From positions 1 to 64,000 of the forward strand of contig JAOMEV010000003.1 in assembly GCA_028346125.1 (NCBI GenBank): a DNA stretch of 64,000 bases, in the 5' to 3' direction. Numbering within the stretch: position 1 is the stretch's first letter; each line of letters opens with the position of its first letter. Made by a program: the position numbers and the translations under genes. Source of the DNA: Bacteriovoracales bacterium (GTDB lineage: Bacteria; Bdellovibrionota; Bacteriovoracia; Bacteriovoracales; Bacteriovoracaceae). This document shows, piece by piece, positions 45,092-54,173 of this stretch. The notes under the pieces are model-generated. The model was not told where the DNA came from, searched no databases, and was given only the letters and a program-made list of their open reading frames with translations.

Positions 45092-45502
45092 ATGGAAAAA
45101 ATAATTGTGATTGATGATACTTCCTCTATTAGAAATCAGGTAAGAACAATATTAACTAAGGAAGGCTTTAATGTTCTCGAAGCAGAAAATGGAAAGCTTG
45201 GAATAGACCTTATTAAGGAAAACCTTGATTGCTCTCTTATAATTGTTGATTTAAATATGCCTATTATGGGTGGCTTTGAGATGCTGGAAACATTAGAAAA
45301 GCAAGATATTGGTACCGAAATACCAAAAGTGATATTCACAACAGAAGGAATAGGAGATAAAGACAACTCACAAAAAATAAAAGAACACGGAAAAGACCTT
45401 GGCGTAAAAACTTGGTTTACCAAACCACTAACCTCCAAAAGGGAGGCCATCTTGATAACGACTGTAAAAAAATTAGTAAAAAAATATAACAAAAATGATT
45501 AA
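45092..45502 (+). CDS. Single-domain CheY-like response regulator
   Basis: 136 residues, a receiver domain only. Acidic pair Asp8/Asp9, phospho-acceptor Asp53 (IIVDLNMP), Thr83/84 (FTTEG) and Lys111 (FTKPL) are all present. The stretch between the Thr and Lys motifs is about 12 residues longer than in CheY. No output domain and no adjacent kinase: it probably takes phosphate from one of the Hpt-containing kinases and acts by protein contact (inference). The second regulator at 46028 is a clear paralogue. AGAGGGG precedes the ATG. Confidence 0.92.
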   Translation: MEKIIVIDDTSSIRNQVRTILTKEGFNVLEAENGKLGIDLIKENLDCSLIIVDLNMPIMGGFEMLETLEKQDIGTEIPKVIFTTEGIGDKDNSQKIKEHGKDLGVKTWFTKPLTSKREAILITTVKKLVKKYNKND

Positions 45503-45555
45503 ACTCAGTTTATTTTTAAGAATCAAAAAATATTTATAAATCCATTACAAAACTT

Positions 45556-45830
45556 TTAATAAAAAATTAGAACAGGACCACTTTTATTGAAAGGACCTTC
45601 CCCAGTAATTGCTAAAAAATAGCTAAGGCCAACAAAACTTTTAATGTTGTAATATTTTTAGAGAGGTAAAAGTAAAATTAAATTTATAAACCTTAAGTGC
45701 AAACGCCTTAGCACCTTTTGTTATTTTAAGTTTGGCGTATTCAATTACAACCCAAACGTAGCACAACTCTGTATGTTCAAATATTTTAGTCAAAAAAAGA
45801 TCTACCGTGTTACTTTTACTTCATTTCAAC
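45556..45830 (-). pseudogene. Possible frameshifted gene remnant
   Basis: Minus-strand coding-like sequence without a start codon. From about 45830 one frame reads VDLFLTKIFEHTELCYVWVV then IEYAKLKITKGAKAFALKVY. Near 45650 the sense moves to another frame, giving YNIKSFVGLSYFLAITGEGP and ending SGPVLIFY at TAA 45556-45558. The pattern suggests the 3' end of a decayed gene between the two regulators. It could be chance in AT-rich DNA; no family is recognised. The remainder of the 525-base gap (45503-46027) shows nothing else. Confidence 0.3.
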
Positions 45831-46027
45831 CCATTAAATCACCTACAAGGTTTCTTATCAGTCAAACTAAGAGGTTACCAGAGGACTGAGGTCGGGCTTT
45901 GGATACTTGTCCCTTATTAATACATTGACTTAAAGCAAGTATGATAAAGAATACAGCTGGTTGAAAATGAGACCTAAATTAAAGAAAAATGAATATATGT
46001 AATTAAAAAAACAGTGAGGGTGATCCT

Positions 46028-46441
46028 ATGAAAAAAGTAATCTGTATTGATGATAATCCTCAAATAACAGAACAACTCAGGATCAATTTAGAAGCAGCTG
46101 GTTTTGATATTTTGGAAGCTCAAAACGGAGTTGAGGGTCTAAAAACTGTCCAGGAAAATACTGATTGCCTTCTTATTATCGTTGATCTTAATATGCCTCG
46201 TATGGGCGGTTTTGAAATGTTAGAAACACTATCACAAGAAAATATTGCCACTGATGTTCCGAAGATTATATTTACCACAGAAAGCCTCATGGAAGGCGAA
46301 AACTCTAAAAAAATGAAAGAGAAAGGGAAAAGTATGGGTGTACAAACCTGGTTTACAAAACCACTTACACCAAAAAGAATGGGTATTTTGTTAGAAACCG
46401 TTAAGAAATTACTAAAAAAAAATGAGTCAACCTCTTCTTAA
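46028..46441 (+). CDS. Single-domain CheY-like response regulator (paralogue)
   Basis: 137 residues, receiver only, with Asp8/Asp9, Asp53 (IIVDLNMPRMGGFEMLE), Thr83/84 and Lys111 in the same positions as the 45092 protein. The two share most residues around the active site and the same long beta4-alpha4 region ending GVxTWFTKPLT, so they arose by duplication. GAGGGTGATCCT precedes the ATG. No kinase adjoins; a role as shared or competing phosphate acceptors for the CheA-like kinases is inference. Confidence 0.92.
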   Translation: MKKVICIDDNPQITEQLRINLEAAGFDILEAQNGVEGLKTVQENTDCLLIIVDLNMPRMGGFEMLETLSQENIATDVPKIIFTTESLMEGENSKKMKEKGKSMGVQTWFTKPLTPKRMGILLETVKKLLKKNESTSS

Positions 46442-46581
46442 TTAAGTTATAACTTTGACTTCTAAAAAACCATACCAAAAACTTGAGGCCATTTTAAATC
46501 ACTTACCTTATCATTTATTAGTGGCATTATCATAAATAATTAACTCAAGAAACATGTATGACAGATGCTAAGAGGATTTTT

Positions 46582-47616
46582 ATGAGGTATTTCTCTTTAT
46601 TATTTATATTCATTACAACAACCCTTATGGCGCATAACCAAAAACTTACTCCGCTCTCTCATTATAAATTGCGAAATAATGTAAAATATAACGATATTTG
46701 GGGTTATACCGACAGTAAAGACCGTGAGTATGCACTTCTTGGCGTACGGAATGGTACTAGTATTATTCAAGTTCTAGATGATGGCTCCCTAAAACCTATT
46801 TCCTTTATTAGTTCAAATGAATCTGTTTGGAAAGATATAAAAACTTATAAGCACTATGCTTACGTAGTAAATGAGTCTGGTGGCGGGATGCAAATTTTAG
46901 ATTTATCTGAACTTCCTAAACAGGTAACCATCGCTGCTACTTATACCCAGTTCCAAACATCACATAATATTTATATTGATGAAGAAAGATCCCTTTTATT
47001 CGCAGAGGGAAGTCACTCCCAACCAGTACGGCTATTAAGTTTGGCCGATCCTCTTAGACCTGAACAACTTACAAATTTTGGGGTTGAATGCCATGATATC
47101 TTTGCTCGTAATGGAAAGGTATACGTGAGTGAAGGTGGGCATGGAACAATTGGTATTTATGATTACAATGACCCACGAAATGTAAAACTCTTAAAGCGTC
47201 ACCAAATTAAAAATGCTGGTTATGTACACAATGCCTGGCCAACTGATGATGGAAAGTACCTTATGACCACAGAAGAAAATACAGGAAAGACAATGAAGAT
47301 GTTTGATATTAGGGATCTTGACAATATTGTTTTAGAGGATGAAGTCTTAGCTCCCGGCCGCCTAGCGCACAATACTCATATTAAAGGAAATTATGCCTAT
47401 GTAAGCCATTACGGATCCGGTTTACGTATATACGATATTGGAGATCCTAAAAATATTCGTGAAGCGGCTTTTTGGCAGAAAGGAGAAAAGGCCCAAGCTG
47501 GTTTTGTATCAAACTGGGGAGCCTTTCCCTTTTTTAAAAGCGGAAAAATTATAATAAGTGATATCGAAACAGGTCTTTACGTTTTTAACTTTGCTCCTTC
47601 AAGAGAGTCTTTATGA
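46582..47616 (+). CDS. Exported LVIVD-type beta-propeller protein
   Basis: About 344 residues from ATG at 46582 (AGAGGATTTTT upstream; the frame extends to 46558). Signal peptide RYFSLLFIFITTTLMA. The body consists of propeller blades of the choice-of-anchor-B/LVIVD type: YNDIWGYTD, GGMQILDLSELP, HNIYIDEER, ECHDIFARNGKVYVSEG, YVHNAWPTDDGKYLMTTEE, AYVSHYGSGLRIYDIGDP and IISDIETGLYVFNF. Such proteins are extracellular or periplasmic with no known enzymatic role. It overlaps the next gene by four bases (ATGA), so the two are translationally coupled. Confidence 0.82.
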   Translation: MRYFSLLFIFITTTLMAHNQKLTPLSHYKLRNNVKYNDIWGYTDSKDREYALLGVRNGTSIIQVLDDGSLKPISFISSNESVWKDIKTYKHYAYVVNESGGGMQILDLSELPKQVTIAATYTQFQTSHNIYIDEERSLLFAEGSHSQPVRLLSLADPLRPEQLTNFGVECHDIFARNGKVYVSEGGHGTIGIYDYNDPRNVKLLKRHQIKNAGYVHNAWPTDDGKYLMTTEENTGKTMKMFDIRDLDNIVLEDEVLAPGRLAHNTHIKGNYAYVSHYGSGLRIYDIGDPKNIREAAFWQKGEKAQAGFVSNWGAFPFFKSGKIIISDIETGLYVFNFAPSRESL

Positions 47617-48545
47617 AAACCCAATTTATTATTATCTATTTATTATTAATTTCTGGAGTAGAAGCTAGGGAGCTTGAGGCCGTCTTGAAAATTTTCGATG
47701 ACTCCGAAAAAAGGGAGATATCGTTAGATCAACCAATCCCCCTCAAAATAAGTTTTATAAAACCTAGTAATCAAGAAAACCATAAAATGTTTATGAAAAT
47801 GCATGCAAAGCCTATGCATATGCTCATCATTAAAAGTGATGGTCAGAGCTTTTCTCATATACACCCTAACCTTAACCCCAAAACTGGTGAATTTAGTTTA
47901 AAGCTCAACGACCAAACCCGAGATCCCGATAACTTTTCACTTCCAAAGGCCATTCCTTATAAAGGAAACTACACAATTTTTACCGAAACCATGCCCATGT
48001 TCCCAGGTGAAGAAGGTCAAATGCAAATGAACCGCTTCCAGGTTAAGGCAATTGATGGGCCTGAAGTAAATAAAAGAGATGAACAATTTCCTGATGCTCG
48101 CAATAAGATAAGTGTCTATTTAAATGAAAATGGAAAGAGTACCAAGGTATTAAGTGAAGCAAAATATAAGGCAAAAATGCATTATCAACAATTCGATTTT
48201 TGTGATCGGTATCTTCCCAAATTTTATTTTGAAGTTTTTGAAAAAAATCACCTCGGTCTATTTGAAAGGCCGAAGAAGTTTGATAATTGGTTAAATATGG
48301 GAGGACACAGTATTATTTTAGAAAACCCACAAGACCCTGAAGCCCGCCCAAAATTTTACCACCTCCATGCCTTCCTTCCTATGGCCGTAGATGGTGAGTT
48401 TACTTTCCCCTATCACGACCATAAAAATAGTTTTATGCCAGGCCAGTATCGCATTTGGGGACAAGTAAAACTCAAGGGAAAAGTTCTCACCTTCACTACA
48501 AGCTTTACCTATACTCTACCCGAGCAATGGCCACGAAACTGCTAG
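47613..48545 (+). CDS. Exported Met/His-rich tandem-domain protein
   Basis: 310 residues with signal peptide TQFIIIYLLLISGVEA. Two similar Ig-like halves are visible. The first has MKMHAKPMHMLIIKSDG, FSHIHP and FTETMPMFPGEEGQMQM. The second has GGHSIILENPQDP, FYHLHAFLP and FPYHDHKNSFMPGQYRIWG. Each carries an HxH strand followed by a Gly-Gln-rich strand. The clustering of Met and His suggests binding of copper or another soft metal in the periplasm (inference; no family named with confidence). Its start overlaps the stop of the LVIVD protein gene, so the products probably work together. Confidence 0.65.
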   Translation: MKTQFIIIYLLLISGVEARELEAVLKIFDDSEKREISLDQPIPLKISFIKPSNQENHKMFMKMHAKPMHMLIIKSDGQSFSHIHPNLNPKTGEFSLKLNDQTRDPDNFSLPKAIPYKGNYTIFTETMPMFPGEEGQMQMNRFQVKAIDGPEVNKRDEQFPDARNKISVYLNENGKSTKVLSEAKYKAKMHYQQFDFCDRYLPKFYFEVFEKNHLGLFERPKKFDNWLNMGGHSIILENPQDPEARPKFYHLHAFLPMAVDGEFTFPYHDHKNSFMPGQYRIWGQVKLKGKVLTFTTSFTYTLPEQWPRNC

Positions 48546-48679
48546 AGGCTCCATTGTATTAATCGACATCTAAATTTACATACAGTACTCTCTTCTTCGC
48601 AAATGCTTTCTTTTAATTTAAACTATTCTTACTAAAAGACAGATCATCCATATTAACTTTTGTTAGGGAGAATAAAATA

Positions 48680-48991
48680 ATGATGGTAGCACGCTGGCAA
48701 CTAGAGGCCCGATTTGGGCATAAACAAAATGTAATAGATTCCTTAAAAAAATGGTTTGAGGAAATTGGTTCAGAAGTTGGTTGGACTTTAGAAAAAGTAA
48801 GGATAACTACAGGTTCTGTGGGAGCCTTGGAATCAACTGTAGTTGCAGAGCTCATCATAGAAAACCTGACAGAGCTAGATAATTCCTGGACTAAGCTCGG
48901 TAGCATTGATGGGCATAAAGCATGGAGTGTGGAAATTGAGCCCTATATTGTTTCCGGTACTACCAAGTGGGAAATTTTTCGAATTGTTTAA
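48680..48991 (+). CDS. Small soluble protein of unknown function
   Basis: 103 residues (ATG at 48680 or 48683; AGGGAGAATAA upstream). RWQLEARFGHKQNVIDSLKK opens a beta-alpha-beta layout with ESTVVAELIIENLTELDNSW in the middle and WSVEIEPYIVSGTTKWEIFRIV at the end, like a small dimeric alpha-beta barrel (NIPSNAP/ABM-type fold; a guess from strand order). No active-site residues are evident. It is a single gene followed by a clear terminator. Confidence 0.7.
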   Translation: MMVARWQLEARFGHKQNVIDSLKKWFEEIGSEVGWTLEKVRITTGSVGALESTVVAELIIENLTELDNSWTKLGSIDGHKAWSVEIEPYIVSGTTKWEIFRIV

Positions 48992-49003
48992 GCGCTTTAA
49001 TGA

Positions 49004-49038
49004 AGGACAGGGGAAGAAATTTTTCCTGTCCTCTTTTT
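49004..49038 (+). terminator. Rho-independent terminator
   Basis: AGGACAGG (49004-49011) and CCTGTCCT (49025-49032) form an 8-bp stem with a 13-base loop followed by CTTTTT. It lies just after the 48680-48991 gene and before the convergent glycosyltransferase gene. Confidence 0.8.
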
Positions 49039-49046
49039 ATAACTAT

Positions 49047-50150
49047 TTAAGCCTTCTCATTATTCAGTAATTGCTTAGCAGACTCAAAAACCTCATCTAC
49101 TTCAACTTTTTCCATACATTCATAATAAAGGCAAGATGACCCTGCACATTGGAATTTTTCACCACAGACGACATCTGGCACGATCACTCGAACCGTTTCA
49201 GTATCACGAAAAAAAGGACCCCAGCGCAAAGATGTTTGAACTTTTATAGGGGAATAAATTGTGACGATTTTAACTCCTAAAACATTTGCGAGGTGAGTTG
49301 TTCCGGTACTTGGCCCTACAAATAAATCTGCATTAGATAAAACGGCCATATAATTCCTTAGACCTTTCAAACCGCCATCGAAATGGAAAACTTTGTCCTC
49401 CAAACAAGTAAAACTCTTTTGACCAAGCTCTTTCCTAACGCCATCGATATAACGTTTATCACTTTGCGTAAATGATAAAACAAAAAGAAAGCGGTCAGGA
49501 AATTTTTTTTCAAGCTTCAAAATTAACCTAGCATAATTTTTTGAAGACCAATTGAGTGTATGCCCAGTCATACCCGGGTGAATAAAAATCATCTCATTTT
49601 TAAATAGAATCTTTTTTTCCGCTACATCTTTTTGGAAATCATTCAACGCTTTTTGCTTTTCTTCTTTCTCAAATAAAATTTCGGGAGCACAACTCTCCCT
49701 TTCAGAATAGTGGTAATCAATCCCTAACGGTTGAAGAAGATTTATGTTGTATTCCGACTCATGCATTTCAACAAGAGAACGCCTTTGCCTCACACCTTTA
49801 TTGAGAAGAAAAAATGTTTGCCATTTGTTTAACAGGCCTCCTCTATAACGTATGCCCGCCATTAAGGCGGCCAAACTTGGTAGATGACCCCCTCCTACAT
49901 GAAAGTACGTATCAATTTTTTCTTTCGAAAATTTTTCCCTTAAATTGACAATGTTTTTTATCGCCGAAACCTGCTTATCGTAGACCCAATAATCATCGAC
50001 ACTCGGGTTACCCATTAATACAGGAGCAGTTTTTGGCGAAACAATAAAAGTAATATGGCAGCTTGGAAAATGCTTTTTCAACTTTTTGGCCATGGGAAGA
50101 GTCAACAATGTGTCTCCAATGGCATCACTTCTATTAATAACAATTTTCAT
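49047..50150 (-). CDS. Glycosyltransferase family 9 (heptosyltransferase-like)
   Basis: 367 residues. MKIVINRSDAIGDTLLTLPM is the N-terminal GT9 signature; FIHPGMTGHTLNWSSKNYA and the nucleotide-sugar loop DLFVGPSTGTTHLANVLG are diagnostic of ADP-heptose:LPS heptosyltransferases. Four Cys near the C-terminus (VCGEKFQC, SSCLYYEC) may bind metal, as in several family members. It is expected to extend lipopolysaccharide core at the cytoplasmic face. It is a single gene; its exact acceptor cannot be told. Confidence 0.88.
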   Translation of the reverse strand: MKIVINRSDAIGDTLLTLPMAKKLKKHFPSCHITFIVSPKTAPVLMGNPSVDDYWVYDKQVSAIKNIVNLREKFSKEKIDTYFHVGGGHLPSLAALMAGIRYRGGLLNKWQTFFLLNKGVRQRRSLVEMHESEYNINLLQPLGIDYHYSERESCAPEILFEKEEKQKALNDFQKDVAEKKILFKNEMIFIHPGMTGHTLNWSSKNYARLILKLEKKFPDRFLFVLSFTQSDKRYIDGVRKELGQKSFTCLEDKVFHFDGGLKGLRNYMAVLSNADLFVGPSTGTTHLANVLGVKIVTIYSPIKVQTSLRWGPFFRDTETVRVIVPDVVCGEKFQCAGSSCLYYECMEKVEVDEVFESAKQLLNNEKA

Positions 50151-50573
50151 AAGCTTTTAAAGCTCCATATTTTTTGCTCTCACACTTTTCTAAACAATTC
50201 CTTCTAGAGTAGAAAGTTTTCTTTTTGAGCGACACCTTCTTCTCTTAACTCGTTTAAAGTTAGTCTGAGCACTTAAACCAAGGTTTATTTTACAAAAAGC
50301 CTTTGGAAATTCAACCATACCAACATCTCTATACAGTTTTCAGTGAAGCAGATGCAGCGTATCAAGAATACCTTTGCCTTAGAGACTAGGATAGTAGGTG
50401 ATGTAAGAGAAGTTGTGAATCATTACTTGCAGATTTTAAAGGAAAAGAAAACCTTCTTTTTACGACCTATGGATTCTCCAAATATTTGTTATTAAGATGA
50501 CTACACAAGGCAGCATATTTAATATCCGAGAACAGGATTCGTTCACTTAATATTTAGCTTTTTTTGAATTTGT
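50151..50573. other. Intergenic region without clear genes
   Basis: 423 bases between two minus-strand genes. A 47-codon plus-strand frame from ATG 50351 has no ribosome site and is probably chance. No RNA gene or strong hairpin seen. It should hold the glycosyltransferase promoter on the minus strand. Confidence 0.45.
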
Positions 50574-53306
50574 TTAATTTAGCAGTGGTAATTCAACAAT
50601 AAAAAGGGTCCCTTCTCCAACCCTTGAATGAACTGAAATCGACCCTCCTAATTTTTCAACTTCTGCCTTAACAGCATCTAAACCAACTCCTCTTCCGGAA
50701 ACATCAGTTAAACTCTCTTTTGTGCTAAACCCAGGCAGAAATATCATTTCTACAAGGGATTGAGAGTTTATACCTTTGAGTTCTTCTTCCTTTTTTAAAC
50801 CTTTTTCTATTAATTTTCCTTTAATACTCTCAGGGTTAATACCTGAACCATCATCAAAAAACTTAACCACAAAGGATTCATCTTTAAGCCTAAAGTTTAA
50901 CTCAATCTTTCCTATTTCACTTTTTGTTAAATCGAGCCTTTCTTTCTCGGTTTCAATCCCATGATCAACCATGTTCCTAAAAAGGTGGATCGCATTTTTT
51001 ATAAAGTTTGAGTATTTTTTTTCATCTACTCTTATTTCATCGCCATAAATATTGAGATCTACTTTTTTACCTTGTTCTCGCGCCAACTCGGTGATCAATG
51101 ATCTATACTTTTCAAATTTTTTCTTTATATCTGTTAAAAGATAATTTTTCATCAAAAGCTTCATGTAGTTTTCATCAATTTTATAGCCATCAGTATTATT
51201 AATAATCTCTGAGACTTGAACTGCACTCCCCTCTTCTGCTAAAAATCGATTTGCGGCTTCAACAATAAGTCGATTTTCTTTTAAAAAGTTTTTTAGTTGA
51301 GAATCAAATTTATTAACCTCTGAAGCCAAATTTTTAATATCCTTGTTTGAAATTATTGTTTCAATATTATTTAACAAGTAAGTTATACTTCTAAGACCAT
51401 ACTGAGCAAAACGTGCCTTCAATGTATGAAAGGTCCTAAAAAGTATTTCGAGGTCTTTTTCTTCATTTTCTCTAAAATCATCTAAAATATGATAAGTATC
51501 ATCTAATAAATCGACAAAGTCTGCTGGGCTTCTAAGGCAAGAGGTAACAAACTCCGTTTTCTCTTTATCTATTTCTAGTTGGTTTTTAAGCTCTAATTCT
51601 TTTGTTTTGTCAGAAGCTATTAGAATAACTTTATCAATTCGAACATTTTCTCCTTCTTTAAAAATAGGACGAAACTCCAACTCGATATATTTATCATGAT
51701 TACCTTCAAATATTTTTGGTGCCAACTCACATAGATCCTTAAATAATATTTTTTCTTCAAAAACATTATTCACCCATTTCTTAAAGTTTTCTGTTTTTTC
51801 AGGTTGTCCCTTGAAAAGAATATCCCAAATTTTTAAACCCTCGGGACAACTCTTTAACAAATTAGTTTCCAAAAGCTGTTCAGTAATTTTAGTTACACCT
51901 TCTTGAATCACACCCTCTGAGTCAAAAGTAAGATAACCTTGACCTAAACTTCCCAAAAGCTCATCTCTTGATTTTTTTTGCTTAGAGGTCTCTTCAAGAA
52001 TAGTCTTAAGAGAATCTTTTTCCTTTTTTAACTCTGCAGTTTTTTCTAACACTTTTTTGTGAAGACTCACAGCATGATTCTTAAGAACTTTCTTCGCCTC
52101 TGCTTCCTTTTCTAATGCCTTTTCTTTTATAAGGTTAAATTTATCGGCAAGCCCTAATGATAGAAGAATAAGCTCTAAGGCATTACCAATAATAGGAGCT
52201 TGTTTAACGATTAAAATAGGAGGCAAAATACCCGTTGTCATTAGACCCATAACAATGGCCCCAATTAGCATAGAAACGAAGGCCAGACAAAAATAAATAG
52301 CGGGCCTATAACTAAAAAGTCTATAAAAACCTACGAGGAGAATAACTGTTGTAAAAGTAAATCCATTTATTGATTGATAATTTATGTTAAAAGAATAATC
52401 GAATATAAACGCCGAAGGTATTAGACCCGCACAAAAAATACTAAGTCCAATTAAACATCGATAAGTTTTTGGCATTTCTTCCTTTATTTTTAAAAATTTA
52501 ATCGTAAAAAAATAAAGAAAAAAGCCCGTAAGACCTATTAGAACTGTTATTCCGTTATTACTCATAATAGGAGTATTACTAAAAAGAAACCTTTGTCCAA
52601 AACCTTGATATAAAGAAAGTCCTAACCCATAAGAAATAACATATAAAACGTAATACAAATAACTTAGGTTTTTGGTTGAAAGAAAAATAAAAGAGTTATA
52701 AAAAATCATCGAAAGAACGAGTCCAAAAAATAGACCTAAAATATAATTATCTTTTGTTTGGTCTTTGGCAAACCGAATAGGACTTGAAAGTGTTAAGTCA
52801 AACTGGTTAGCAGTCCCACGAATCTTAATATAATAAGTAGATTCATCTAAAGGCCTGAGTTTAAAAGTGAAAGACCTAGCTGCAACTTCTCTTGAAGAAA
52901 AAGGTTCCATATCGCCTGTTTTTGACCCTACCCAATCATCCTTACCTTTCTTTCTATAAAGCTCAATTTCATCTTGAAGATAATAATGATGAGAGAGAAG
53001 CCATGTTTTTTGTTCCTTGGAGTAATTTTTTAATTTGAGACGGGCCCAAAAAGTGGATTTAGAGTAACCAAAGTTAAGCTTTTTTTCCTCTCTATTCTTA
53101 AATTTTTTTTGCCAATTGTTTTGTACTATTTCAGTTATTGTTAATTTTCCCGAAGGATCTTCCAAAATGGAAAGGTATTTCCCTAAAACGTGATGACTTT
53201 CTTGATCTGTGAGGGTTAAGGTTTTGGAATCTTCACCTTTAACACCAAAAGGGCCTAGTAAAATAATAAGAAGTAATGCTTTAAAGTAAATAAACAAAGA
53301 AATCAT
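50574..53306 (-). CDS. 7TM-DISM (DISMED2) receptor / Hpt / CheA-like histidine kinase
   Basis: 910 residues. Signal peptide 1-24; a 7TMR-DISMED2-type periplasmic domain (about 30-175; STFWARLKLKN, ELYRKKG, STYYIKI), different from the jelly-roll sensor of the other copies; seven helices 185-390; coiled coil 395-450; diverged PAS-like region 455-575; Hpt with His627 (TFHTLKARFAQYG, lacking the usual KGxS glycine); CheA-type end HLFRNMVDHGIE, DDGSGIN, GRGVGLDAV. No P5 domain. It is a single gene; the upstream AGG is very close to the ATG, so translation may be weak. Ligand unknown. Confidence 0.9.
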   Translation of the reverse strand: MISLFIYFKALLLIILLGPFGVKGEDSKTLTLTDQESHHVLGKYLSILEDPSGKLTITEIVQNNWQKKFKNREEKKLNFGYSKSTFWARLKLKNYSKEQKTWLLSHHYYLQDEIELYRKKGKDDWVGSKTGDMEPFSSREVAARSFTFKLRPLDESTYYIKIRGTANQFDLTLSSPIRFAKDQTKDNYILGLFFGLVLSMIFYNSFIFLSTKNLSYLYYVLYVISYGLGLSLYQGFGQRFLFSNTPIMSNNGITVLIGLTGFFLYFFTIKFLKIKEEMPKTYRCLIGLSIFCAGLIPSAFIFDYSFNINYQSINGFTFTTVILLVGFYRLFSYRPAIYFCLAFVSMLIGAIVMGLMTTGILPPILIVKQAPIIGNALELILLSLGLADKFNLIKEKALEKEAEAKKVLKNHAVSLHKKVLEKTAELKKEKDSLKTILEETSKQKKSRDELLGSLGQGYLTFDSEGVIQEGVTKITEQLLETNLLKSCPEGLKIWDILFKGQPEKTENFKKWVNNVFEEKILFKDLCELAPKIFEGNHDKYIELEFRPIFKEGENVRIDKVILIASDKTKELELKNQLEIDKEKTEFVTSCLRSPADFVDLLDDTYHILDDFRENEEKDLEILFRTFHTLKARFAQYGLRSITYLLNNIETIISNKDIKNLASEVNKFDSQLKNFLKENRLIVEAANRFLAEEGSAVQVSEIINNTDGYKIDENYMKLLMKNYLLTDIKKKFEKYRSLITELAREQGKKVDLNIYGDEIRVDEKKYSNFIKNAIHLFRNMVDHGIETEKERLDLTKSEIGKIELNFRLKDESFVVKFFDDGSGINPESIKGKLIEKGLKKEEELKGINSQSLVEMIFLPGFSTKESLTDVSGRGVGLDAVKAEVEKLGGSISVHSRVGEGTLFIVELPLLN

Positions 53307-53627
53307 CCTAGAATATAATTAAAAATTGATCCTTTTATTATCTATAAGTTCTAAATATTTCCTATATAGTAATAATGAAATCCATCATCCATTCAAGCTA
53401 CCTTTCTTTTTTATATACTCAAGGCCCAAAATTACATTTTAAATTATATTAAACTTTTGACTATTTCTTAATTTTATCCGACATACCCAAGCAACTACTT
53501 AACCTATGCATAACTACTTATTTTTATATACGATTTTACAAGAAAAATTATTGAAAATTCCAACATTAAAAATTTAATAAATAAATATTTATGGGTAGGT
53601 GCCAACTTTTTTTCAATTAGAGACCCG

Positions 53628-53653
53628 GTCCCCTCAGTTTAAACAGAGGGGAC
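53628..53653. other. GC-rich stem-loop
   Basis: GTCCCCTC (53628-53635) pairs with GAGGGGAC (53646-53653) around a 10-base loop in otherwise AT-rich DNA. The T-run (ATTTTTA) is on the plus-strand side, whereas the adjacent genes are on the minus strand, so it is not a classical terminator for the gene ending at 53670. The remainder of the 53307-53669 gap is featureless. Confidence 0.55.
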
Positions 53654-53669
53654 ATTTTTAAAATTTATT

Positions 53670-54173
53670 TTAGAAGAAAAATCCAATCGAAAAGTAGGGA
53701 AGAGAAGTTTTTAATTTTGTGGCCGTGTTTATTCCAAAGGCCAAACTCAACCCCCAATCTGTTACCCAATCAAGACCATAACTTATGTAAGGCAAACCTA
53801 CAGTACCGGAACCTATCCCAAACTTTGAGTCCCCACTACCTGCCGTAAGCGTGAGCGTTGTACTACCATAACCTGCACCAACAAAGGGGGTAAAGTTCCA
53901 ATCTAGAAGAAAAAAGAGCGCATGAGCTCCAACAGTTTTTATATTATATGTAAGCAAACCACTAGTTATATCACCATTGGAATAACCAGCTGCTAATCTA
54001 ATTCTGCTCGTCGGGTGCCAAGCAAGGTTATAACCAGCAATAGAAAGCAATGGGTGCCCGAGAAGATCATAAGTAAAACCAAACTTGTTACTGTCACGAC
54101 TACTTGCATGAGTTGAGTGGCTCGAAATTAAAATGGAAAAAGTAATAAGGAGTAAGCAAAGTATTTTTTTCAT
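53670..54173 (-). CDS. Small outer-membrane beta-barrel-like protein
   Basis: 167 residues, signal peptide KKILCLLLITFSILISSHSTHA. The mature part alternates hydrophobic strands (FGFTYDLLG, IRLAAGYSNGD, FTPFVGAGYGSTTLTL, LPYISYGLDWVTDWGLSLAFGI) and ends in FSIGFFF, the aromatic C-terminal signal read by the BAM complex. No family named. GGAGAG lies before the ATG. It is a single gene. Confidence 0.72.
   Translation of the reverse strand: MKKILCLLLITFSILISSHSTHASSRDSNKFGFTYDLLGHPLLSIAGYNLAWHPTSRIRLAAGYSNGDITSGLLTYNIKTVGAHALFFLLDWNFTPFVGAGYGSTTLTLTAGSGDSKFGIGSGTVGLPYISYGLDWVTDWGLSLAFGINTATKLKTSLPYFSIGFFF

Noticed and set aside
50351-50494. 47-codon plus-strand frame in the gap before the fourth kinase
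   Set aside because: No ribosome site and no recognisable motif; such frames are expected in AT-rich DNA.
13783-53306. Kinase copies as products of a mobile element
   Set aside because: No flanking repeats, transposase or integrase; protein divergence is high, so they are old duplications.
53628-53653. Terminator of the beta-barrel gene ending at 53670
   Set aside because: The stem is good but the T-run is on the plus-strand side; on the minus strand the sequence after the stem is CGGGTCTC.
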